A stretch of DNA of 64,000 bases from SCGC-AG-212-J23 sp036406675 (lineage in GTDB: Bacteria > Pseudomonadota > Gammaproteobacteria > Burkholderiales > SG8-39), in contig DASXAO010000089.1 in NCBI GenBank assembly GCA_036406675.1, forward strand, positions 1 through 64,000, given 5' to 3'. Position numbers and translations under genes: made by a program. A model generated the notes under the pieces. The model had not been told where the DNA came from. It saw nothing but the letters and a program-made list of their open reading frames with translations, and did no database searches. This document shows positions 53,229 to 61,770 of the stretch, in pieces (positions within the stretch are counted from its first letter, which is position 1; the number at the start of each line of letters is the position of its first letter).

Positions 53229-54361
53229 GCGCGCGTCCAGTCGCGGATCAGCGCTTCGTAGATCGCGACCGACTGCCGGATGCGCTCCTGGCTGCAGTAT
53301 TCGTCGGTCTGGTGGGCCATCGCCGCCTCGCCCGGCCCGAGCACCACCGTGGGCGCGCCCGCATACACCTTGAGCAGGTTCGCCGCGTCGGTCATGTACG
53401 GGGCGGTGCGCGCCTCGAGGCGGTCCTCGACGTACGGCTTGCAGATCTCGAATACGCGCTGCACCCAGTCCAGTTCCGGCTCGGTCCAGACGGGACCGAG
53501 ATTGGAGAACACGTCGAATTGCGCCTCTCCCACGAGATTCTCAAGAGACTCGAGGAGAGCGGCGTGATCCATCCCCGGCACGGTGCGGATGTCGACGCCG
53601 ATGCTCGCCGAGTCGGGCACCGCGTTCACCGTGTTGCCGCCCTCGATGGTGCCGACGTTGAGGGTCGGCTTGCCCATGACCGGGTGCGCCGGCACGCCGA
53701 AGTCGAACGCTTCGAGCTTGCCCAGCGCGCGCGCCGCCTTGTAGATCGCGTTCACGCCGAGGTGCGGCATGGAGCCGTGGGCCGACACGCCCTTGAAGCG
53801 CGCGTGGAACTTGACCGAGCCCTTGTGGCCTACGAGCGGGTAGTTCGAGGTGGGCTCGCCCACGATCATCGCGCCTGCTTGTCCGAGAAGAGCCCTCTGT
53901 TCCGAAAGATGACGCGAGCCGATGCACCCGCCCTCCTCCGCCGCGGTGAGCACGATGACCACGCCGGGCGTGCCCGCGAGCCGCTTCGCCATGCTGCGCG
54001 CAGCAAGCAGGATCGCGGCGACGCCGGCTTTCATGTCCGAGGCGCCGCGCCCGTAGAGCCGGTCGCCGTCGGTCTCGCCGCTGAACGGGTCGTGCGCCCA
54101 GGCCCGCGCGCCGACCGGCACGACGTCGAGATGGCCGGTGAGGCAAAGCGGCGCTTTCGCATCCGCTCCGCCCGCGCGCGCGATCACGCTGGTGCGGGTG
54201 TCCGCGTACTCATGGTAGTCGACGCGGTAGCCCCACTCCTGGAGCAGGCTCCCGGCATAGTGCGCGCAGTCGCGCTCGCGGCCGGGCGGGTTGACCGTGT
54301 CGAACCGGAGCAGCGACCGGGTGAGGGAGATGGCCTCTGATCCGCTCATGCCGCGAATCAT
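53225..54361 (-). CDS. M20-family metallopeptidase/deacylase (ArgE/DapE/CPG2-like)
   Basis: 378 aa with an M20 catalytic domain and an inserted dimerisation domain (about 175-285). The metal site is visible in LTGHLDVVP (His, Asp), GRGASDMKAG and the Glu pair in TAAEEGGCIG, with His near the end (AMAHQTDEYC). It hydrolyses N-acyl or peptide bonds of amino-acid derivatives. An ATG four codons in (54349) is also possible. It lies 7 nt downstream of livM, suggesting that the imported compound is its substrate. Confidence 0.9.
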   Translation of the reverse strand: MIRGMSGSEAISLTRSLLRFDTVNPPGRERDCAHYAGSLLQEWGYRVDYHEYADTRTSVIARAGGADAKAPLCLTGHLDVVPVGARAWAHDPFSGETDGDRLYGRGASDMKAGVAAILLAARSMAKRLAGTPGVVIVLTAAEEGGCIGSRHLSEQRALLGQAGAMIVGEPTSNYPLVGHKGSVKFHARFKGVSAHGSMPHLGVNAIYKAARALGKLEAFDFGVPAHPVMGKPTLNVGTIEGGNTVNAVPDSASIGVDIRTVPGMDHAALLESLENLVGEAQFDVFSNLGPVWTEPELDWVQRVFEICKPYVEDRLEARTAPYMTDAANLLKVYAGAPTVVLGPGEAAMAHQTDEYCSQERIRQSVAIYEALIRDWTRA

Positions 54362-54368
54362 AAGACTT

Positions 54369-55274
54369 TTATCGTTTACGCAGAGCTTCGAGCGCGGCGC
54401 CGAGGATTCCCTTGGGCATGTAGATGATGAAGAGCACCAGCATCAGCCCGTAGATGGTGCTGTCGAGCGCGGGAAAGCGGTTGCCCCAGGCGAGGCGCAG
54501 GCCTTCAGCCAGGAGCAAGGTGAACGCCGCGCCCACGGTCGGGCCGAGCATCACGAACATGCCGCCGGCGATGACGCCGAACACCATCTGCAGGCTGATG
54601 GCGATGCCGGAGACCGTATCGGGGTTCACGTAGAGCTGGTATTGCGCGTAGAGGATTCCGCCCGCGCAGGTCATGAGCGCCGAAACCAGGGTGATGCGGA
54701 GCTTGGCGCGCGTGACGTGGATGCCGACGGAGGCCGCGGCCTCCTCCTCCTCGCTGATCGCCTGCAGCGCGAGCCGCCCCATGCTGCGGTCGACGGCGCG
54801 CCACACCCACAGCCCGGCCAACCAGAAGAGCGCCACGATCGCGAGCCACACCCACTTGCTGGAGAACTGCAGCGCGCCGAGCGCGACCGTAGTGCCCTCG
54901 GTAAGCGCGCCGTTCGGCGTGGCGCCGAGCGAGCCGCCGGTCTGCTCGCGCATCGCCGTGAACACCAGCCGCGTCACTTCCGAGAGGGCGAGCGTGACGA
55001 GCGCGAAGTAATGGCCGACGATTCGGAAGCGAAAGCAGGGATAGGCGATGACGATCGCGACCACGGCCGCCACGGCGAGCGCCGCTGGCGCGCCGATCCA
55101 GGGCGAGACGCCGTAGTGGTTCCAGAGCATCACCACGGTGTAGGCGCCGATGCCCATGAACGCGCCGTGGCCGAAGCTCACCATGCCCATGCGGCCCATC
55201 AGGGACCAGCTGGTGTAGATGTAGCCCCACAGCAGCACGAGGATGATCAGGTGCAGGGGATAGTTGCCGATCAT
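54369..55274 (-). CDS. livM: Branched-chain-type ABC transporter permease LivM
   Basis: 301 aa, about nine helices. The conserved cytoplasmic loop GRLALQAISEEEEAAASVGI and early GRMGMVSFGHGAFMGIGAY mark LivM. It pairs with LivH, encoded 7 nt upstream, to import branched-chain amino acids, amides or aromatic acids. Confidence 0.94.
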   Translation of the reverse strand: MIGNYPLHLIILVLLWGYIYTSWSLMGRMGMVSFGHGAFMGIGAYTVVMLWNHYGVSPWIGAPAALAVAAVVAIVIAYPCFRFRIVGHYFALVTLALSEVTRLVFTAMREQTGGSLGATPNGALTEGTTVALGALQFSSKWVWLAIVALFWLAGLWVWRAVDRSMGRLALQAISEEEEAAASVGIHVTRAKLRITLVSALMTCAGGILYAQYQLYVNPDTVSGIAISLQMVFGVIAGGMFVMLGPTVGAAFTLLLAEGLRLAWGNRFPALDSTIYGLMLVLFIIYMPKGILGAALEALRKR

Positions 55275-55281
55275 CGCCTGC

Positions 55282-56145
55282 TCATTTTCGAAACAGTCCC
55301 TGCGGCCTGACGAACATCATCGCGATGAAGAAGGCGAAGGCAATGACGTAGCCCCACTCGATGGCGAAGAAGAAGCCGCCCACCGAGATGAACTGCGCGA
55401 AGACGAAAGCGGCGACCAGGCCGCCGACCATGCTGCCCAGCCCGCCAAGCACGCAGATGAGAAAGATGATCGGGCCGAACGAAAGGCCGATCGCGGGATG
55501 CACGTCGTACTGCAGCACCAGCAGGCAGGCGCCCAGGCCGGCGAGCGCCCCGCCGATCGCCGAGGTGATGACGAACACCCGGCCCGGGTCGACGCCCATC
55601 AGCGGCATGACCGCGCGGTCCTGGCTGATCGCGCGGATCGCCGTTCCCAGATAGGTCTTGTTCAGGAACAGATAAAGGCCAAGGACGCCGGCGAGCGCCG
55701 TGCCGAACGCGACCAGTCGCGCCGCCGAGAATGACATCTCGCCCAGGCGCACCGGCGGCAGGCTCACGCCGAGGTTCTTGAAGTCGATGCCGAAGGCGAG
55801 CGTCGCCGCCGCCTGCAGGAAGAAAAGCACGCCGCCCGTGACCAGCAGCTGGTTGATCGGCTCCGCCGAGAGCACCGGCCGGATGACGAACTGGTGCAGC
55901 AGCACGCCGAGCAGCGCGACGATCACAATCGCCGCAGCCATCGCGGCGATGAGCGGCCAGTGGTACTGCACGTGCAGGTAGTAGACCGCGTACATGCCGC
56001 ACATGATCAGCTCGGCATAGCAGATCCACACCACGTCGATCACGCCGAAGACCAGGTTCAGGCCGAGCGAGAGCAGCGCGAGCAGCCCGCCGAGCAGCAG
56101 CCCGTTCAGCACCGCTTCCAGCAGGAAGATGTCGAAGATCTCCAT
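55282..56145 (-). CDS. livH: Branched-chain-type ABC transporter permease LivH
   Basis: 287 aa, about eight helices. GLLLGGLLALLSLGLNLVFG at the start and the loop TYLGTAIRAISQDRAVMPLMG are LivH hallmarks. It overlaps livF by one base (TGATG) and precedes livM. Confidence 0.94.
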   Translation of the reverse strand: MEIFDIFLLEAVLNGLLLGGLLALLSLGLNLVFGVIDVVWICYAELIMCGMYAVYYLHVQYHWPLIAAMAAAIVIVALLGVLLHQFVIRPVLSAEPINQLLVTGGVLFFLQAAATLAFGIDFKNLGVSLPPVRLGEMSFSAARLVAFGTALAGVLGLYLFLNKTYLGTAIRAISQDRAVMPLMGVDPGRVFVITSAIGGALAGLGACLLVLQYDVHPAIGLSFGPIIFLICVLGGLGSMVGGLVAAFVFAQFISVGGFFFAIEWGYVIAFAFFIAMMFVRPQGLFRK

Positions 56146-56843
56146 CAGAGTCCCAGATAGGCTTTTTGTATTTGTTTCGAATTCACGAACTCCTCAGAAC
56201 TTCCGGACAGCATGATTTTTCCGGCATCCAACAAATAAGCCCTGCCGACGACCTTCAGCACCTGGCGGATGTTCTGCTCGACGATCAGCACCGTGTAGCC
56301 CTCGGCGCAGATCCGCCGCACCAGCTCGAAGATCGATTGCACGACGACCGGCGCGAGCCCCGCGGAAGGCTCGTCGAGCAGGAGCAGCTTCGGCCCGGAC
56401 ATCAGCGCGCGGCCGATGGCGCACATCTGCTGCTCGCCGCCGGACAGCGTGCCCGCGGCCTGGTCTTTTCTCTCCTTCAGACGAGGGAACAGGCCGTAGG
56501 CAACCTCTTTTCTCTGCTCGAATTGCTTCCGTGAAGTAAAAGCGCCCATGCGCAGGTTCTCTTCGACCGTGAGGCGCGGAAACAGCCGACGGTTCTCGGG
56601 GACGTGGGCGATTCCCCTTGAAACGACCTGGTGCGGCGGAGTTCTGGACAGATTCTCGTTCTCGAAAACAATCGCGCCCTGCACCGGCTCGATCAATTTC
56701 GAGATCAGACGAAGCAGCGTCGTCTTGCCGGCGCCATTGGGGCCGATCACGGCGACCGATTCTCCGGCCCGCACCTCGAGGCTGACGCCGAACAGCGCCT
56801 GGAAGCCGCCGTAGCCGGCCGAAACATTGTCAAGCGAGAGCAT
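56145..56843 (-). CDS. livF: Branched-chain-type ABC transporter ATPase LivF
   Basis: 232 aa. Walker A GPNGAGKTT, Q-loop region, ABC signature LSGGEQQM, Walker B LLLLDEPSAGLAP and a switch His region IVEQN, ending QKAYLGL. GAAGGA ribosome site before the ATG at 56843. Works with LivG as the heterodimeric motor of the importer. Confidence 0.95.
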   Translation of the reverse strand: MLSLDNVSAGYGGFQALFGVSLEVRAGESVAVIGPNGAGKTTLLRLISKLIEPVQGAIVFENENLSRTPPHQVVSRGIAHVPENRRLFPRLTVEENLRMGAFTSRKQFEQRKEVAYGLFPRLKERKDQAAGTLSGGEQQMCAIGRALMSGPKLLLLDEPSAGLAPVVVQSIFELVRRICAEGYTVLIVEQNIRQVLKVVGRAYLLDAGKIMLSGSSEEFVNSKQIQKAYLGL

Positions 56844-56851
56844 CGATTCCT

Positions 56852-57577
56852 TCAAGCGAAAGCATCGGTGCCGAGATACACCTCGATCACCTTCGGATCG
56901 CGCGAGACTTCCGCCGGCTTGCCTTCGGCGATCACCACGCCGTGGTCGAGCACCACGCAGCGGTCGACGACGCGCATCAGCACGCCCATGATGTGCTCGA
57001 CCCACACGATGGTGACGCCGCGCTGCGCGCGGATGTTGGAGAGCAGGTCGGCGGCCTGCTCCATCTCGCCGTGGTCCAGGCCGCCAAGCGACTCGTCGGC
57101 GAGCAGGAGCTTCGGCTGCGTCGCGAGCGCGCGCGCCAGCTCGAGCTTCTTCAGCGCCGCGGCGCCGAGGCCTTCGACGCCCGTTCCCTGCAGGCCGACG
57201 AGCTTCAGCGTTTCCGACGCAAGCGCGAAGGCTCGTTCACGGGAGATTCGCGCGTTCGAGCCGTAAAAAGCCGCGAGCGCGACGTTCTCCAGGACCGAGA
57301 GCTTCTTGAACGGCCGCGGGATCTGGTAGGTGCGGCCGAGGCCGGTATGCGCGACGCGATAGGCGGGAAGGCCCGCGATCTCCTCGCCGCGGAAGCGCAC
57401 CGAGCCCGCGTCGGGCCTGAGCGCGCCGGCGACGAGATTGAAGGTCGTGCTCTTGCCCGAGCCGTTCGGGCCGATGAGGCCGAGGATCTCGCCCTCGGCC
57501 ACGTCGAAGGAAACGTTGTTGACGGCGGTGAAGCCGCCGAAGCGTTTCGTTAGTTTTTCAACTCTTAATAACGTCAA
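56852..57577 (-). CDS. livG: Branched-chain-type ABC transporter ATPase LivG
   Basis: 241 aa. Walker A GPNGSGKST and Walker B LLLADESLGGLD are present, but the ABC signature is replaced by GAAALKKLELARAL, a degenerate form known in a sub-branch of LivG. A TTG start at 57577 overlaps the livK stop (TTGA) and puts the first strand at residue 2; no other start fits. Partner of LivF. Confidence 0.92.
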   Translation of the reverse strand: MTLLRVEKLTKRFGGFTAVNNVSFDVAEGEILGLIGPNGSGKSTTFNLVAGALRPDAGSVRFRGEEIAGLPAYRVAHTGLGRTYQIPRPFKKLSVLENVALAAFYGSNARISRERAFALASETLKLVGLQGTGVEGLGAAALKKLELARALATQPKLLLADESLGGLDHGEMEQAADLLSNIRAQRGVTIVWVEHIMGVLMRVVDRCVVLDHGVVIAEGKPAEVSRDPKVIEVYLGTDAFA

Positions 57578-58854
57578 GGGGCGAGAGCATGCCCCTTGGG
57601 GAAAGGCAGGACCGGATCGGCGCCGATTTCCTTCGGCCAGACGATCTTGCCTTTGCCGTCGACGAACTGGATCACGACCGGGAAGGCGCGCTCGTTCTGT
57701 CCCGCGAGCGGATGCCCGGGGGGATAGAACTTCACCCCGTAACCCTGCATCGTGCCGCCCACCGGAATATCGGTGTCGAGCGCGGCCTTGCGCAGCGCCT
57801 CGGAGTCGATGCCGCCGTATTTCTTGATCGCGCGCGGCAGCACGTCGTTCAGCAGGATCCAGGTGTTGTTGAAGCCCATCGAGACGTGCGGCGGCAGCTC
57901 GCCCGGGCCCTTCACCGCGTGGTAGCGCTTCACCATCTCCTGCGTCATGTCCCAGACGCCGGGCTTGAGCGTCTTCGGATCGAGGAGCTGCGATGCCGCC
58001 GGGTCGATGGTGTGGAAGTAGTTGACGTCGTCGCCGAAGGTCTGGCGCAGCTTGTCGATCTGGCTGTGGCCGGCGCCGTGGCCGATCACCGCCTTGAACC
58101 TGAGGCCCTGCTCCTTCGCCTGGCGCAGGAAGAGCGTGATGTCCGGGTTGTAGCCGGTGTGCAGCAGCACGTCGGGCCGCGCGCGCTTGAGCTTGGTGAC
58201 CAGGCTCGAGAGGTCGGGCGCGGTCGCCGAGTAGCCTTCCTTGAGGACGATGTTCAGCCCGTGCTTCTTGCACTGCGCCTCGTTGCCGTTCGCCACGCCG
58301 ACGCCGTACGGGCCGTCCTCGTGGATGATTGCGACGCGCAGATTCTTCGGCTCGGTCTTGAACTTCGACTTGGCGTAATAGTTGATGTAGTCGCAAGACC
58401 AGGCGCCGAACTGATCCGAGTGCGCCTGGGGGCGGAAGACGTACTGCAGCTTCTTGTCCTTGAACACCGCCGTGGCGACGCAGACATTGAGCCAGGTGAA
58501 CTTCTTGCGCGAGTCGGCCTGCTGGACCATCGGCACGCACTGCGCGCTCGAGTAGACCCCGCTGACGATGTCGACCTTCTCCTGGTCGATGAGCCGCGTC
58601 ATCTCGTTGATCGCAACGTCGACCTTCGATTGCGCGTCGACGAAGATCGGCACGATCTTGTAGCCCTCCACCCCGCCCTTTTCGTTGAAGTAGTCGATGA
58701 TCGCCCTGGTGCCGATCTGCGCCGCCTCCGAGCCGCCGCCGGCGAACGGGCCGGTGACGTCGTAGATGAAGCCGATCTTGATTTCCTTCTGCTGCGCGAA
58801 CGCCGAAGCCGAAACGGCGAGCGCAGTCGCCGCGAGAACGCGTGCCACGGACAT
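57574..58854 (-). CDS. livK: Branched-chain-type ABC transporter receptor LivK
   Basis: 426 aa with an 18-20 residue leader ending SAFAQQ. Type I periplasmic binding fold: IKIGFIYDVTGPFAGGGSE, the hinge SGVYSSAQCVPM, and AIIHEDGPYGVGVANG. At this length it belongs to the long receptors for amides, aromatics or urea-like compounds rather than leucine itself. GAGGAGG ribosome site 7 nt before the ATG. First gene of the ten-gene run. Confidence 0.93.
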   Translation of the reverse strand: MSVARVLAATALAVSASAFAQQKEIKIGFIYDVTGPFAGGGSEAAQIGTRAIIDYFNEKGGVEGYKIVPIFVDAQSKVDVAINEMTRLIDQEKVDIVSGVYSSAQCVPMVQQADSRKKFTWLNVCVATAVFKDKKLQYVFRPQAHSDQFGAWSCDYINYYAKSKFKTEPKNLRVAIIHEDGPYGVGVANGNEAQCKKHGLNIVLKEGYSATAPDLSSLVTKLKRARPDVLLHTGYNPDITLFLRQAKEQGLRFKAVIGHGAGHSQIDKLRQTFGDDVNYFHTIDPAASQLLDPKTLKPGVWDMTQEMVKRYHAVKGPGELPPHVSMGFNNTWILLNDVLPRAIKKYGGIDSEALRKAALDTDIPVGGTMQGYGVKFYPPGHPLAGQNERAFPVVIQFVDGKGKIVWPKEIGADPVLPFPKGHALAP

Positions 58855-58979
58855 GGGAAAACCCTCCTCGCCGCCGAGTCTACCGAATGTGTAGCAAGTT
58901 GTGACAGTGCCGGCGCATCTGCAAAACGCGCTCACAAAATTGGGCTCCCGCGCGGCGCGGGGCCTGCCCTAATGGCGGC

Positions 58980-59159
58980 ATGAAAACACTACTTGCTGTC
59001 TTGGCCGCAACCGCCGCGCTGAGCGGCTGCGTCGTCGCCCCGATCGACCCGGGACCCGGTCCGGTGGTCTACGCCGCGCCCCCGCCGGTGATCGTCGCGG
59101 CGCGGCCCTACTACGCCTACCCGCGCTACGGCTATTGGCACCGCGGCTACTGGCGCTGA
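58980..59159 (+). CDS. Small Tyr/Pro-rich lipoprotein
   Basis: 59 aa: leader MKTLLAVLAATAALSGC with the lipidated Cys at 17, then a Pro/Val-rich stretch and RPYYAYPRYGYWHRGYWR. This YY/YW/HR-rich type is common among small proteobacterial outer-membrane lipoproteins of unknown role. Divergent from livK (125 nt between the starts); its stop is next to the convergent NHL gene's stop. Confidence 0.65.
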   Translation: MKTLLAVLAATAALSGCVVAPIDPGPGPVVYAAPPPVIVAARPYYAYPRYGYWHRGYWR

Positions 59160-59160
59160 G

Positions 59161-60147
59161 CTATAGGGCCGGGCCTCTCACATACTTGCGCAGGTTCTGC
59201 GTGTTGGTCTCGGCGCCGAACACGTTGCCGTGCGCGTCAGCGGCGACGCCTTCGGTCGCGCTGGTCTTGTCGCCCAGCTGAATCGCCGGAATGAACGTCG
59301 TCACCTTTTTGTCCCTCAGGCTGCCGATGTAGATCCCGCGCCTGAAGCCCGGGTTGACCTTTTCGTCGGACTGATGATCGGTCACGTACAGCACGTCGTT
59401 GCGATCGACGAAGATGCCGCTGGGCCGGCCGAACTGGCGCAATTCCTCGAGGAACCTGCCGTCCTGGTCGAAGACCTGCACGCGGCTGTTGCCGCGATCG
59501 CCGACCAGCAAGCGTCCTCTTGAATCGATCGCGAGCGCGTGCGGCGTGTCGAACTCGCCGCGGGCGGACCCCTTCCTGCCCCAGGCCTTGATGAACCTGC
59601 CGCTCTTGTCGAGCTTGACGATGCGCGCGTTGGAGTCGCCGCCGTGCCCGTCGGCGACGAAGATGTCGCCGTTCGGCGCGACGACGACATCGGAGGGCCG
59701 GTTGAAGGTATCGGGTCCGTCGCCCGCGACGCCGGCCTTGCCGAGCGTCAGCAGCAGCTTTCCTTCGGCGCTGAACTTGAATACCTGGTGGCCCTTGCCG
59801 TTCTTGCCGTCGGCGTCGGTGACCCAGACGTTGTTGTCGTTGTCGATGTAAAGCCCGTGCGGCATCACGAACATGCCGGCGCCGAAGGTCAGCAACTGCT
59901 TGCCGGCAGGATCCAGCTTCACGATCGGCGGGACGGTCGAGCCGACGCAATGGGTGCTGCCGCAGCGCTCGAACACCCAGATGTTGCCGTTGCGATCGAG
60001 GTCGACGCCGCTGGTGTTGCCCCACTTCCTGCCGTCGGGAAGCTTGCCCCAGCCTTCCTCGAGGCGATACGGCGTCTGCTGGGCCAGCACCGGAATCGCT
60101 GCGCTCGCCAGAAGCGCGGCGGCGAGCAGCCGGTGCGCAATGCACAT
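59161..60147 (-). CDS. Secreted NHL-repeat beta-propeller protein
   Basis: 328 aa with a signal peptide (1-22, ending LAQQ). Five to six NHL-type blades are visible, each with a pattern like GVDLDRNGNIWVFE, GLYIDNDNNVWVTD, DVVVAPNGDIFVAD, ALAIDSRGRLLVGD and GIFVDRNDVLYVTD. This resembles peptidyl-amidoglycolate lyase-type propellers and bacterial SMP-30-like proteins; enzymatic activity is not assured. Start at 60147 precedes the leader. Divergent from the next hydrolase (61 nt). Confidence 0.85.
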   Translation of the reverse strand: MCIAHRLLAAALLASAAIPVLAQQTPYRLEEGWGKLPDGRKWGNTSGVDLDRNGNIWVFERCGSTHCVGSTVPPIVKLDPAGKQLLTFGAGMFVMPHGLYIDNDNNVWVTDADGKNGKGHQVFKFSAEGKLLLTLGKAGVAGDGPDTFNRPSDVVVAPNGDIFVADGHGGDSNARIVKLDKSGRFIKAWGRKGSARGEFDTPHALAIDSRGRLLVGDRGNSRVQVFDQDGRFLEELRQFGRPSGIFVDRNDVLYVTDHQSDEKVNPGFRRGIYIGSLRDKKVTTFIPAIQLGDKTSATEGVAADAHGNVFGAETNTQNLRKYVRGPAL

Positions 60148-60208
60148 GGTGGCTCCCCCTGTTGGAAGCGATATATTATCCGCGCGGAGGTTCATCGGAG
60201 GGCCCCTC

Positions 60209-61078
60209 ATGGATCCGACCAGACGCACCGTTTTGGCGACGGGAGTCGCCGCGGCCGCGGCGGCCGCTGTGCCGCAGGCGTTGGCGCAAACCAGCCCCGG
60301 AAAAGGAGCAGCCATGTCGTTCTTCGAGAAAGGCAACGTCCGCATCCGTTACGAAGAGGCCGGCTCAGGCTTTCCGCTGCTCTTGATTCCCGGCGGCGGG
60401 TTGAACTCGACCATCGCCTGGATGGCCAAGGGCGCGCCGTTCAACGCCATCGAGGAATTCAAGAACGAGTTCCGCGTCGTCACCGCCGACATGCGCAACG
60501 CCTACGACGGCCAGTCCACCGGCCCGCTCGAGGCCGACCGGCCCTGGGACGCGTACACCGACGACCAGCTCGCGCTGATGGATCACCTCGGGCACAAGAA
60601 GTTCATGGTGATGGGCTTCTGCATCGGCGGGCCCTTCGTCTGGAACCTGCTCAAGCGCGCGCCCGATCGCGTCGTCGCCGGCGTGGCGGCGCAGCCGAGC
60701 GGATTCCGCCCGGAGCTGCCGACCCTCTCGTACGACGGCAACATGAAAGGCTGGGGCCGCGAAATCGTGAAGCGCCGCCCCGACATCAGCATGGAAGCGG
60801 TCGATCGCTTCCTCACCAAGATGTACCGCGGCTCTGCGGCGGATTTCGTCTACACCGTGTCGCGCGATTTCGTGCGCTCGTGCAAGACGCCGGTGCTGGT
60901 CATGCCCGACGACTCGCCGCCGCACCCCTACGCCGTCGCGATGGAATCCGTGATGCTCGCGCCAAAGTCGGAAGTGAGCCTGTTCCCGTGGAAGGAGCCG
61001 AAGGACCGGATCCCGGTCGCGGTGCGCCAGGCGCGCTCGTTCCTGCGCGCGCACCGGCCCGACACCGCGGTGAGCTGA
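60209..61078 (+). CDS. Exported alpha/beta hydrolase with Cys nucleophile elbow
   Basis: 289 aa. A Tat-like leader (TRRTVLATG ... ALAQ) precedes an alpha/beta hydrolase fold. The nucleophile elbow is MGFCIGGPFVW, with Cys in place of Ser as in dienelactone hydrolases, but the usual C-terminal catalytic His is not evident, the final segment reading FPWKEPKDRIPVAVRQ. An internal ATG (MSFFEKG) is an alternative start. GGAGGG ribosome site. It shares a promoter region with the NHL gene, suggesting a common function. Confidence 0.78.
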   Translation: MDPTRRTVLATGVAAAAAAAVPQALAQTSPGKGAAMSFFEKGNVRIRYEEAGSGFPLLLIPGGGLNSTIAWMAKGAPFNAIEEFKNEFRVVTADMRNAYDGQSTGPLEADRPWDAYTDDQLALMDHLGHKKFMVMGFCIGGPFVWNLLKRAPDRVVAGVAAQPSGFRPELPTLSYDGNMKGWGREIVKRRPDISMEAVDRFLTKMYRGSAADFVYTVSRDFVRSCKTPVLVMPDDSPPHPYAVAMESVMLAPKSEVSLFPWKEPKDRIPVAVRQARSFLRAHRPDTAVS

Positions 61079-61111
61079 CCGCCTTCCGCGTTTCCTACCT
61101 ACAGCAGAGCT

Positions 61112-61717
61112 CTATTGCGGAACGACTCCGTCGCGGCCGACGTTGATGCGGTTCGTCTCGAACGTGCCGTCGCTCTTCTTGGTCGCGGCGATGACGGTGA
61201 ACCGGGCGCCGGGCTTCAGGTCCGCCGTGCCGCCGATCTCGTAGCGCACGATCGGCGTGCCGGGCGGCACCACGATCTTTTTCTCGCCGCCCTTGTACTT
61301 GACCGTCATGGTGCCGCCGTCGACGCCCGTGACGGTCGCGCCCGAGGCGGCGCCGTTGGTCATGGTGCCGCCCGGGACCGGGTCGTACGGCCGGTGGCCT
61401 TCGCCGGTGCCGCGCATCTTCTCGGGGAAGATGTGCACCTCGACCGCCTTCTGGGTGCCGTCGGCCTGCGGCATCGCGGCGCTGCCGAGAAAGGTGCCTT
61501 CCTTGATGTCGGCCATCGACGCCTTCACCACGGCGACGATGTTGGCCTTGTCGGCGAGCGCGATCTTCTCCTGCGCGCCCTGGGCCGTCTTCACGGTCAG
61601 GACGCTGCCGTCGACTTTCTCGATGGTGCCTTTGACGCGCTGGGTCTGCGCAGCGGCGCTCGCGCACAGGGCCGCGATGAGCGCGCCTGCGAGCGCGCCC
61701 CGGATGGTTTTGGTCAT
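61112..61717 (-). CDS. Periplasmic beta-rich protein of unknown function
   Basis: 201 aa with a signal peptide (1-23). Two beta segments, RVKGTIEKVDGSVLTVKT and ATVTGVDGGTMTVKYKGG, have the V-x-G-x-(I/V)-x-x-V-D-G pattern of OB-like/DUF5666-type modules, and EVHIFPEKMRGTGEGHRP lies between. No enzyme motif. Convergent with the hydrolase and divergent from the amidohydrolase gene (53 nt). Confidence 0.7.
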   Translation of the reverse strand: MTKTIRGALAGALIAALCASAAAQTQRVKGTIEKVDGSVLTVKTAQGAQEKIALADKANIVAVVKASMADIKEGTFLGSAAMPQADGTQKAVEVHIFPEKMRGTGEGHRPYDPVPGGTMTNGAASGATVTGVDGGTMTVKYKGGEKKIVVPPGTPIVRYEIGGTADLKPGARFTVIAATKKSDGTFETNRINVGRDGVVPQ

Positions 61718-61770
61718 GGCGCCTCCTCTGGGATGGACGCCTGAAGTGTAACTCTAAGGAGAACGCTCTC

